Source: JBHHZM01 sp046758065
GTDB taxonomy: Bacteria > Pseudomonadota > Alphaproteobacteria > JAAXGF01
Assembly (NCBI GenBank): GCA_046758065.1
Contig: JBHHZM010000056.1
Location: 1 to 19,864, forward strand
Length of the DNA stretch: 19,864 bases
Direction of reading: 5' to 3'
Shown here: piece after piece, positions 6,692 to 13,502 of the stretch
Position numbering within the stretch: the first letter of the stretch is position 1
Layout: each line of letters opens with the position of its first letter
Made by a program: the position numbers and the translations under genes
Notes under the pieces: model-generated
Databases searched by the model: none
What the model was told of the DNA's origin: nothing
The model's input: only the letters and a program-made list of their open reading frames with translations

Positions 6692-9184
6692 TCAGACATC
6701 GGTGTAGCCCAGCGCGCGCCCCACCTTTTGCGCCACGTCGCCGGCTTCCCACAGCGGCGCGTTTCGGCTGCGCACGAGCGGTTCGCCGAACGGTTTCGCG
6801 AGCCCGAGCTCGTAGAGCTTCTCGTGCAGCAGGGTAAGATCACGCCGTGGCTGTACCAGTCCGTGGGCGATGATTCGCGCACACAGGCGTTGCAGGCCCC
6901 TTTGCGGCCGCACCGTTCCGCGCCGGTTGCGGCGATGCGAAAACGCCTGCCCGGCGACCCATTCCTCGACATGCGACCACAGCCCGTAGCGGCGCTCGGG
7001 AATGGGATAGATGTAGACCGGCTTGCCCGAGGCCACGGCCTCGGCGGCCATCGATTCGCTGTCGCCCGTGACGACGATGGCGTCGGCGAGCGCCAGATAC
7101 GCGAGGTATGGATTGTCGGAGCGGTTCTCCTGCCAGGCGTCGATGCGGGCGCCTTCTCCCAAACCGGCCCTGAGAGCCTCGCTCGCTGCCGCGCCGGTGC
7201 GGCGCGAGGTGATGGCGAACACCGTCCCGCCGGCCGCGTCGGCTGAAGCGCGCACGTCTTCTCCGAGCCGCCGCGCCAGCCCGGGTTCGAGGATGTGACG
7301 GCGGCTCGACCCGCCCACGACCAGCACGACCCGTGGTGAAGGCGCATCGCCAAACAGGTTCGGCCACCGTTCAACCTCCTCCGAAAGGCGCTGCGGCGAC
7401 AGCCGGTTCAGCGGTGCCGCAGTCTCGATCCGTCGGGGATGCGGCGGCAATCGGAAATAGGCGCAGGAGATGACGACATCGAAGAGTTCGGCAATCCGTC
7501 CCCCCTTGCGACCAAGCTGCACCGTGCGCGTCCGCCCCCGGCTCCGTCGGCCGATCCACCGCGTCAGCGGCGCCGGACGCCAGCCGGTGGCGATCACCAC
7601 ATCGGGCCACGGCGGCTCGACCGGGTCGGAGCGGGCGAGATCGACGCCGACGCGGGTCGCACCCAGCGGCCCCGTCAGCAGATTGCCGAACCCGGCGAGC
7701 GCGTTGAACCGCAGGTTCTTGATCTCGTAGGGCCAACCGAGGGCCTCCGCCAACCCGACCGACTGGGTGGCGTGGCCCGGCTTGCCGTCGCAGAGCACCC
7801 ACACCTTGGGCGCATCGCCAAGACCGCGGCCGCCCTCGCGGGCGCACGCCTGTTCCCGGCCGGCGCGATCCGGGGGAACCACCACCAGCCGCCAATGGAC
7901 GTCCGGATAGCGAATGCCGCAGCCCTCGAAGAGCGCGAACCACCAGCGCAATCCGTGGCGGCGACCGGGAACCCGCACATCGTCGGCCGATCCGGGCAGG
8001 GGCGTATCCTCGCGCACCACCGCGTAGACCAGCCGCCGTGCGGCGCGGAACAGCTCCTCGACGACCCAGCTCGCGTCGGCCTTGGGGAGATAGCCCAGAC
8101 CATCGGCGCAGACGACGGCATCGAACCGTTCCGTCGGGCGTTCCCTCGCCGCCGGCGAACCGGGATCGTAGGTATGGACGGTACAACCCGCCGGCGCGTC
8201 GATTCCGCCATTCGCAGGCTCGCCGTCGGGAACCGTCCCGAGTCCGTAGCGCAGCACCGTCTCCACCCCGCAGGCGGAGATCAGCGCCCCCAGCCGGTCG
8301 TTCTCCGCCTGCGGAAGAGGCATGCCCGAAACCGGTGGCCGATCGGCGCCGGGCCGGCGATGGAGCGAACGCATCCGCTCCACCAGGTCGGCGTAGAACG
8401 GGCTCGGGCGATCGAAGCCGTGGATCTGATAGCCCGCCGCATCCGCCGACTGCTTGAGATCGAACCATACCCTGCCGACCGGGTTGCGCTGGTAAACGAA
8501 CCGCTTGGGAAACGGCTGCCACGGTTGCATGTGCAGGGCCGTGTAGTGCAATAGCTTGGAGCGTTCGGCCACGTATTCTTCGTCGCGCGCGTTCCATTCC
8601 GGCGCGAGTTCACCGATCAGGCCCGAAACCGCGCGGGCGCGCGCGATCAGGGCGTTCTTGCGCCGCACCTGCGCGTCCTTGATGGGCCATACCGACGCCA
8701 TGCGCGCGCAGTCGATCAGCATCACCGAGGTGTCGAGGCGCTTGCCCGGCGCCACCGCGAGCACCCCGTGCCCGTTCATGCCGGTGTCGAACAGCTCCGC
8801 CGGATCGGCAAGATAGATCTGGTCGACATCGTTGTAGATCGCGCGACCGCCGCCGTCACAGAAGTGTGGAATGGCAAAGCGGTAGTTGGTGAAGCCGGTG
8901 AGCCAACCCAGCCGCCGGAAGCCGGCGAGGTCCTTCATCAGATGGATTTCGTAGACCCGCGAGGGATCGCGAACCTGCTCGATCGACCAGACGAAGATGC
9001 GCTCCGCCCGGTATTGGTCGGGCTCGGTCCCGAGGAAGATGCGGACCGGCGGTTTGGCGCTGGCCGCGACGCCGTCGCGCACCCCCAGGACCAGTCGCTC
9101 GGGTCGCGCGCGCAGGCCGGGCACCGCCGCCGGACTGGTATCGAGCGGACCGCTGCGCGCCGTCGAATCCGTCAGCAGGGACAA
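6692..9184 (-). CDS. Three-module protein: GT-like domain, degenerate methyltransferase-like domain, ELM1 family domain
   Basis: The product is about 830 aa. Residues about 47-260 resemble a nucleotide-sugar glycosyltransferase: RIFLGTEPDQYRAERIFVWSI at the start and an acidic DVD motif in AIYNDVDQIYLADP (119-121). Residues about 300-450 read like a class I methyltransferase core with a weakened SAM loop (RYGLGTVPDG, then FDAVVCADGLGYLP). Residues about 459-830 form an ELM1 (DUF1022/GtrOC1) domain opening with VWVLCDGKPGHATQSVGLAEALGW and containing VVLVVGGSS, VVTGDSESMAAEA and SGKPVYIYP, as in GT-B enzymes. The start is uncertain. TTG 9184 has a GGAA upstream, and the codons between 9184 and 9253 include ATA, AGA and AGG, unlike the rest. 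GTG 9124 is the alternative. It heads the packed minus-strand island. Function is probably multi-step glycan or glycolipid assembly. Confidence 0.85.
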   Translation of the reverse strand: MSLLTDSTARSGPLDTSPAAVPGLRARPERLVLGVRDGVAASAKPPVRIFLGTEPDQYRAERIFVWSIEQVRDPSRVYEIHLMKDLAGFRRLGWLTGFTNYRFAIPHFCDGGGRAIYNDVDQIYLADPAELFDTGMNGHGVLAVAPGKRLDTSVMLIDCARMASVWPIKDAQVRRKNALIARARAVSGLIGELAPEWNARDEEYVAERSKLLHYTALHMQPWQPFPKRFVYQRNPVGRVWFDLKQSADAAGYQIHGFDRPSPFYADLVERMRSLHRRPGADRPPVSGMPLPQAENDRLGALISACGVETVLRYGLGTVPDGEPANGGIDAPAGCTVHTYDPGSPAARERPTERFDAVVCADGLGYLPKADASWVVEELFRAARRLVYAVVREDTPLPGSADDVRVPGRRHGLRWWFALFEGCGIRYPDVHWRLVVVPPDRAGREQACAREGGRGLGDAPKVWVLCDGKPGHATQSVGLAEALGWPYEIKNLRFNALAGFGNLLTGPLGATRVGVDLARSDPVEPPWPDVVIATGWRPAPLTRWIGRRSRGRTRTVQLGRKGGRIAELFDVVISCAYFRLPPHPRRIETAAPLNRLSPQRLSEEVERWPNLFGDAPSPRVVLVVGGSSRRHILEPGLARRLGEDVRASADAAGGTVFAITSRRTGAAASEALRAGLGEGARIDAWQENRSDNPYLAYLALADAIVVTGDSESMAAEAVASGKPVYIYPIPERRYGLWSHVEEWVAGQAFSHRRNRRGTVRPQRGLQRLCARIIAHGLVQPRRDLTLLHEKLYELGLAKPFGEPLVRSRNAPLWEAGDVAQKVGRALGYTDV

Positions 9185-9315
9185 GGTCCATTCCGGGCGT
9201 TGTTCATCATCGCCGGTTTCTCTTATGGGGCATCGCCTGGCAATCGACCGCAAGCTGCGGAAGTCGCCCGGTCACCTTTTCCGCCGTGCGATTCGGCAAC
9301 CGAGCACCATGGCAT

Positions 9316-9345
9316 CTTGTAGCCCGACGATACTGCCCGGTTCAA
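9316..9345 (-). promoter_or_regulatory. Possible sigma70-type promoter for the minus-strand island
   Basis: On the minus strand TTGAAC (9340-9345) and TACAAG (9316-9321) are separated by 18 bp, upstream of the fusion gene and downstream of the DUF2141 gene. Each box matches consensus at four of six positions. The -35 box overlaps the 13-bp palindrome CCGGTTCAACCGG at 9337-9349, which could be an operator. This is weak but the only plausible promoter I see in this 188-bp gap. Confidence 0.3.
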
Positions 9346-9372
9346 CCGGCATGTCCGACCCGACCGGGGGCG

Positions 9373-9828
9373 TCAGTAATGGACGTTAATGTCGATCCGC
9401 GTCCGTCCGTTCATCGCCTTGAACTCGGCGTCGGAGAAGTCCGGGGGCGCGAGAACGATCTTGGGATTGTTCGAGATGCCGTAACCTTCCTCGGGAATAC
9501 CGAACCAGGACTTGTCGAAATCCCTGTTGCCGTTCTCGTCGTGATAGACTGTAACCGCATAAACGCCCGGTTTGGCGACGGGAAGGCAGATGTCGACGGA
9601 GCCTTTACGGGCCGGCACCCGCACGCGGACGAGCTTTCCCTCCTTTTTCAGAAACTTCTCGGCCTTGTTGCCGTAAACGGTCGCCGTTATCAGCCCGGCG
9701 GCGCTGCGTACGTTGTTGACATGGACGATGATGGCGTGATCGGCGGCACCGCAGTCCGGTTCCGCCGCCGCGGGAGCGCCGAGGCCGACAACCAGAAAGA
9801 GAGACACCCACAAAGTCCAACAGCGCAT
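9373..9828 (-). CDS. Secreted DUF2141 domain protein
   Basis: The product is 151 aa. ATG 9828 is chosen because GGGAA lies upstream and a signal peptide follows directly: MRC, a hydrophobic stretch WTLWVSLFLVVGLGA, and a probable cleavage after APAAA (about residue 22). The mature part has DUF2141 hallmarks: a beta-sandwich-like pattern with IIVHVNNVRSAAGLITATVYG, VCLPV-type strands, and the acidic YHDENGNRDFDKSWFGIPEEGYGISNN segment (about 95-121), which is this family's most conserved block. It is probably periplasmic or outer-membrane associated. The family has no established biochemical role that I can name. It is separated from the fusion gene by a gap with a possible promoter, and it is divergent from the LptF-like gene, so it may have its own regulation. 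Confidence 0.9.
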   Translation of the reverse strand: MRCWTLWVSLFLVVGLGAPAAAEPDCGAADHAIIVHVNNVRSAAGLITATVYGNKAEKFLKKEGKLVRVRVPARKGSVDICLPVAKPGVYAVTVYHDENGNRDFDKSWFGIPEEGYGISNNPKIVLAPPDFSDAEFKAMNGRTRIDINVHY

Positions 9829-10106
9829 TTCGTCATTCCCTCGTCTTTGACCAAAAACCTGTCCACCCGGCCCGGAATTACAGCCTTCGGATCGCGACAC
9901 AACCCGCCAACGGACCCTTCTGTTTGCCGACGCAATCGGGTACAACTGCCCGTCGTCGCGTCGCTCGGCTGTCGTGAAATCGGGCCGTCAGCCGGTCATA
10001 CATGAGAATACCGGAAATGAACAGTGCCGAGCGCAACGGACGAACATAACAGGCACGGGGGCGCGGCTCCAATCGCCTCCGTGGAACCGCCGTCGTCGAC
10101 CGACGA

Positions 10107-10124
10107 GCGATCGTGTTCGATCGC
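10107..10124. repeat. Inverted repeat, possible operator
   Basis: GCGATCG (10107-10113) and CGATCGC (10118-10124) form a perfect 7-bp inverted repeat around TGTT. It lies about 45-60 bp upstream of the putative -10 of the LptF-like gene, where an activator or repressor dimer could bind. A hairpin-forming transcript element is the alternative. Confidence 0.4.
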
Positions 10125-10163
10125 CGCCGAGCGGGAGATAACCGTCGCGATGCATCCCCGGGG

Positions 10164-10172
10164 TGGTAGAAT
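10164..10172 (+). promoter_or_regulatory. Possible extended -10 promoter of the LptF/LptG-lipid kinase operon
   Basis: TGGTAGAAT combines the TGn extension with TAGAAT, which matches the -10 consensus at five of six positions. The -35 region is poor, as is usual for extended -10 promoters. Transcription would start near 10179, leaving a leader of about 70 nt that begins with the hairpin CTCCG-AAA-CGGAG before the ATG at 10251. Confidence 0.35.
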
Positions 10173-10250
10173 GCGCCTCCGAAACGGAGCGCGGCACGAT
10201 GCGGGGGCCCGCCGGACCCGGAACCCGCGCGGCAGGTCTTGTCGCAGGCC

Positions 10251-11423
10251 ATGAAGAGGCTCGATCTTTACGTCGTCGGAAAGACCTTCGTGCCGTTGTT
10301 CGCCACGATGGCCATTGCCCTGTTGGCGATGTTGCTGGAGCGCATGCTCCGCATCATAAACATTACGGCCTACTCCGACCGTTCGGTGGTGGTTGTTTTC
10401 CAGCTGCTGATGGACCTGATTCCCCACTACATGGGAATGGTCCTGCCGGCTGCGTTCTTCGTCGGCATTCTGCTGGCGTTCAACCGACTCAGCATCGACC
10501 GCGAACTCGTCGCCTTCAACGCACTGGGGATCGGGCTTTATCGGCTGTCGGCGTCGGTGGTAGGACTGGCGATTCTTTCCACCGTCATTTCCGCGATCCT
10601 TTTCGGCTTCCTCCAGCCATACAGCCGTTACGCCTACCGCGCGCTGATCCATACGGTGTCGCGCGCCTCGCTCACCGCCGCGATCAGCGAAGGGACGATC
10701 GTTCACGGCGCGGGGATGACATTGCTGGCCGACCGGGTATCGCGCGACGGCCGACGGCTCTCGGGGGTATTCGTCCACGAAACGCAGAGTGACGGTGGCT
10801 CGATTACAACGACGGCGCGGCGCGGCGTCGTCAGAGAGGGGACGGGGGCCGATGCCCATTCGGTCCTCAACCTGCGGGACGGACAGCGCGTGAGCATCGA
10901 CCCGCAAGGCGATCTCGCCGGGGTGGTGTCGTTTACCGAGTTCAACTGGCCGATCGGCCGCCGGGAATACGATGCATTCCGCGAACGCGGACGCGATTCG
11001 CGCGAGTTGACGCTGCCCGAGTTGTGGTCGGCGCGGCGCCAACCATCCGCCGGCGTCGGGGTCAAAGCCGCCACCGCCGACCTTCACGGCCGTCTCGCCC
11101 GTACCGCGACCACCCTGTTTCTGCCCCTGCTCGCGGTGCCGCTGGGGCTTGCGAGCGGCCGCCGATTTCGCTCCTACGGCATCGCCGTCGGGCTCCTTGC
11201 GTTGATCGTGTATCAGAAACTCCTGCTGTTCGGCGAATCGCTCGTCGCGCTGGGCACGGTGCCCCCCTGGTTGGGGTTGTGGCTGCCGTTCGCCACGTTC
11301 GTAAGCGGAAGCGCGTACCTGTTTTTCCGGGCGCGCTCCGGCCTGGTCGACGATCAGTTCTTCGCGCTCGTCGAGGACATCTGGAGAATCGTCGCTCCCC
11401 CGCGGCGGCAGAGTGCAAGGTGA
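10251..11423 (+). CDS. LptF-like permease (LptF/LptG family), candidate sphingolipid exporter subunit
   Basis: The product is 390 aa from ATG 10251. A TTG at 10239 is possible but adds only four residues, and MKRLDLYVVGKTF fits the family N-terminus. There are six likely membrane helices, at about 12-32, 60-80, 102-122, 285-303, 308-326 and 338-359. A beta-rich periplasmic domain of about 150 residues (125-280) separates the third and fourth. LHGRLARTATTLFLPLLAVPLG (279-300) is the conserved stretch before helix 4 in LptF and LptG. Family members pair as a heterodimer with the ATPase LptB and extract lipid from the inner membrane toward a periplasmic bridge. No lptB, lptC, lptA or lptD gene is nearby. 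Setting beside lipid-kinase and sphingolipid genes suggests a sphingolipid cargo; ordinary LPS transport remains possible. Confidence 0.88.
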   Translation: MKRLDLYVVGKTFVPLFATMAIALLAMLLERMLRIINITAYSDRSVVVVFQLLMDLIPHYMGMVLPAAFFVGILLAFNRLSIDRELVAFNALGIGLYRLSASVVGLAILSTVISAILFGFLQPYSRYAYRALIHTVSRASLTAAISEGTIVHGAGMTLLADRVSRDGRRLSGVFVHETQSDGGSITTTARRGVVREGTGADAHSVLNLRDGQRVSIDPQGDLAGVVSFTEFNWPIGRREYDAFRERGRDSRELTLPELWSARRQPSAGVGVKAATADLHGRLARTATTLFLPLLAVPLGLASGRRFRSYGIAVGLLALIVYQKLLLFGESLVALGTVPPWLGLWLPFATFVSGSAYLFFRARSGLVDDQFFALVEDIWRIVAPPRRQSAR

Positions 11424-11435
11424 CGAATACGCCCG

Positions 11436-12500
11436 ATGACGCTCCTCGACCGCTATATCAACAGACTGTTCATCGTGCGCTTCGCGATGCTTCTGGCGGG
11501 GCTCGGGTCGTTGGTAACGGCAATCGACCTGCTCGCGAACTTCGACGACATCATTGCGGACGGCGGCGGCATTTCCCTGGTTCGCTACGGCGCGCTCCGT
11601 CTGCCCGACATCGTGGCGCGTCTGCTGCCCTTTTGCGTGCTCATTGCTGCGCTGCTCACGCTGACGGGGCTTGTGCTTCACCGCGAATTCGTCATCATCG
11701 CCGGTTCGGGTATCTCCCAGTTCAGGATGATGGTCGCGTTTCTCCCGACGATCGCCGTTGCCGCCCTCGGCCAGTTCTACCTCGTCGACCAGCTCGTCCC
11801 GGTGACGAGCCGCGCGCTGCACGCCTGGGGGCTTGGCGAGTACGGCGCGGGAAGCGATGACGGCGAGAGCGCCGTGACCTGGGCGCGCGACCGCCAAACC
11901 GTCGTTCGCGTGCGTCGCATGGACAGCGAAGCCAATACTCTCCACGGGGTGACGATCTTTCACAGGGACTCCGATGGCGCCCTGACCGAGCGCATCGACG
12001 CCGCCACGGCCCGGCGCGAGAACGGCGCATGGATGCTGCGCGACGCGGTGCGCATAACGATCCCCGATGGTATCGTTACGCGACTTCCGCGCCTGCGCTG
12101 GAACGGCAAACTCCGGATCGCCGATATGGAGACGCTCTCGCTGCACCCGCGCGAGCTGACGTTGCGCGAGTTGCAATCCCGCCTCGCGCTTGCGAGTTTC
12201 GGCAACCGCCCACGCTACGTCTACGAAACCTGGCGCGACAAGCGCGTGGCCACCCCGCTGAAGACGGTGCTGATGCTCCTCTTCGCGGTTCCCCTCGTGC
12301 AGCGATTCCAGCGCGACCGTGGCGCCGGACTTACCCTCGCCATCGGCGTCGCGAGCGGCTTCGTCTTTTTCGTGTTCGACGAGTTTCTGCTATCGATCGG
12401 CGAGGCCGGCCTTCTCCCTCCCGCCGTCTCGGCCTGGGCGCCGATGGCAATGTTCGCCTGTCTCGCAGGCGCGACCGCCTTTCACGTCGAGCGCCCCTGA
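11436..12500 (+). CDS. LptG-like permease (LptF/LptG family), partner of the preceding protein
   Basis: The product is 354 aa, starting 12 bp after the LptF-like stop. Predicted helices lie at about 13-35, 62-80, 100-118, 273-290, 298-318 and 329-348, with a periplasmic beta domain at roughly 120-260. ETWRDKRVATPLKTVLMLLFAVPLVQRF (264-291) is the family's conserved segment, with the arginine that precedes helix 4. MTLLDRYINRLFIVRFAMLL resembles LptG N-termini. The clean pairing with the LptF-like gene supports a heterodimeric transporter that would borrow, or have elsewhere, an LptB-type ATPase. An ATG for this gene is clear but its SD is weak, so translational coupling with the upstream gene is likely. 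Confidence 0.88.
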   Translation: MTLLDRYINRLFIVRFAMLLAGLGSLVTAIDLLANFDDIIADGGGISLVRYGALRLPDIVARLLPFCVLIAALLTLTGLVLHREFVIIAGSGISQFRMMVAFLPTIAVAALGQFYLVDQLVPVTSRALHAWGLGEYGAGSDDGESAVTWARDRQTVVRVRRMDSEANTLHGVTIFHRDSDGALTERIDAATARRENGAWMLRDAVRITIPDGIVTRLPRLRWNGKLRIADMETLSLHPRELTLRELQSRLALASFGNRPRYVYETWRDKRVATPLKTVLMLLFAVPLVQRFQRDRGAGLTLAIGVASGFVFFVFDEFLLSIGEAGLLPPAVSAWAPMAMFACLAGATAFHVERP

Positions 12501-12530
12501 GCGAGCAAGCGGAATGACGGACCAACGACC

Positions 12531-13502
12531 GTGACCAAGATCGGCGTCATCAGCAACCCGCACAGTCACCGCAACAAGCGCGAACGGCGAACCGGCGACA
12601 TGAGGCGTAGCCTGCGCCCCGGCGACTGCCGGGAGATTCTCTCGGACATCGCCGATCTCCCCGGTATCCTTGCCGACTTCGCCCGTCGCGAGGTGGGCGT
12701 CGTCGTGATCGACGGCGGCGACGGGACGGTGCAGGCGACGCTGACCGCGCTGTTCAACGGTGAGGTCGCTTATGAGCCAACGCCGTTGCTGACGGTTCTT
12801 CGCCGCGGCATGACGAACGTGATCGGCGACGACGTCGGCCTTCGCGGACGACCCGAAGCGGCGCTGGCGCGCCTCGTCGGCCTCGCCGGTGACGACGATC
12901 TCGACCGGTTCATTGTTGAGCGCAACGCGATCCGCCTGTCGTTCGACCCGGCTATCGCTCCGCGTTACGGCATGTTCTTCGGCGGGGCCGCCATCTACCG
13001 GGCGACTCTCGCATGTCGCAAGCACGTTCATCCCCTCGGCGCGAGCGCCTCCGCGGCGATTGGTCTCACCCTTTCGGGCCTGGTCCTGCACTGGCTGATT
13101 TCAGGCGGCCGGGGCAACGGCAACGGCGTGTTGCGGGGTGACCGGATTTCGGTCGCGTTCGACGATGACGAACATCGCGAGGGCTGCTATTTCGCGATGA
13201 TCGTATCGACGCTCGATCGCCTGACGCTCAACAGCCGGCCGTTCTGGGGCCCGGGTGACGGCGCGCTACGCTATACGAGCGTCGCCTATCCCCCGCGGCG
13301 TTTCGTGCGTTCACTGTTCCCCCTGCTCTACGGCGGCCCTGACCGAAACCTGCCCAATGGCGATTACGTCAGTCGCACCGCCGATGTAATCGCGCTGTCC
13401 ATGACCTGTCCATTCGTGTTGGACGGCGAACTGTTCACCCCGGTCGAGGGCCGGCCGGTTGTCCTCTCCGGCGGTCGCACCGCGCGGTTCGTGCGATGCT
13501 GA
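12531..13502 (+). CDS. cpgB: DAGK-fold lipid kinase, candidate ceramide kinase
   Basis: The product is 323 aa from GTG 12531, with MTKIGVISNPHSHRNKR at the N-terminus. The diacylglycerol/sphingosine-kinase catalytic loop is intact as VVVIDGGDGTVQATL (57-71), with GGDGT at 62-66. PLLTVLRRGMTNVIGDD (about 84-100) matches the usual proline/threonine-rich second block. The family phosphorylates a lipid hydroxyl with ATP at the inner membrane. In Caulobacter the DAGK-like gene of the sphingolipid cluster (cpgB, as I recall it) encodes a ceramide kinase needed for ceramide phosphoglycerate, and the neighbourhood here is very similar. A six-codon mini-ORF (ATG 12514) ends in a TGA overlapping this GTG, so the start may be coupled. 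The next gene overlaps its stop by seven bases. Diacylglycerol as substrate cannot be excluded. Confidence 0.75.
   Translation: MTKIGVISNPHSHRNKRERRTGDMRRSLRPGDCREILSDIADLPGILADFARREVGVVVIDGGDGTVQATLTALFNGEVAYEPTPLLTVLRRGMTNVIGDDVGLRGRPEAALARLVGLAGDDDLDRFIVERNAIRLSFDPAIAPRYGMFFGGAAIYRATLACRKHVHPLGASASAAIGLTLSGLVLHWLISGGRGNGNGVLRGDRISVAFDDDEHREGCYFAMIVSTLDRLTLNSRPFWGPGDGALRYTSVAYPPRRFVRSLFPLLYGGPDRNLPNGDYVSRTADVIALSMTCPFVLDGELFTPVEGRPVVLSGGRTARFVRC

Larger units (their letters stand above)
9829..10250. other. Divergent intergenic region (422 bp) between DUF2141 and LptF-like genes
   Basis: No reading frame here has convincing codon bias or an SD. The segment is somewhat richer in A and T than the flanking genes. 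It contains a 7-bp-stem inverted repeat (10107-10124), the palindrome CCCCGGGG (about 10157-10164), an extended -10-like element (10164-10172) facing the LptF-like gene, and a short hairpin CTCCG-AAA-CGGAG just downstream. No convincing promoter for the DUF2141 gene could be fixed. TGTAAT on the minus strand, about 55 bp upstream of its start, lacks a matching -35. Confidence 0.6.

Noticed and set aside
5525..7246. A 573-codon plus-strand frame opposite the GT4, oxygenase and fusion genes
   Set aside because: It is the mirror of three well-supported minus-strand genes, with a composition typical of antisense frames and no domain.
9996..12176. A 726-codon open frame on the minus strand opposite the LptF/LptG-like genes
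   Set aside because: It lies antisense to two genes with clear membrane-protein families. Its peptide is low in hydrophobic residues, rich in Arg, His, Gln and Glu, and has no family character. Long antisense frames are expected at this G+C content.
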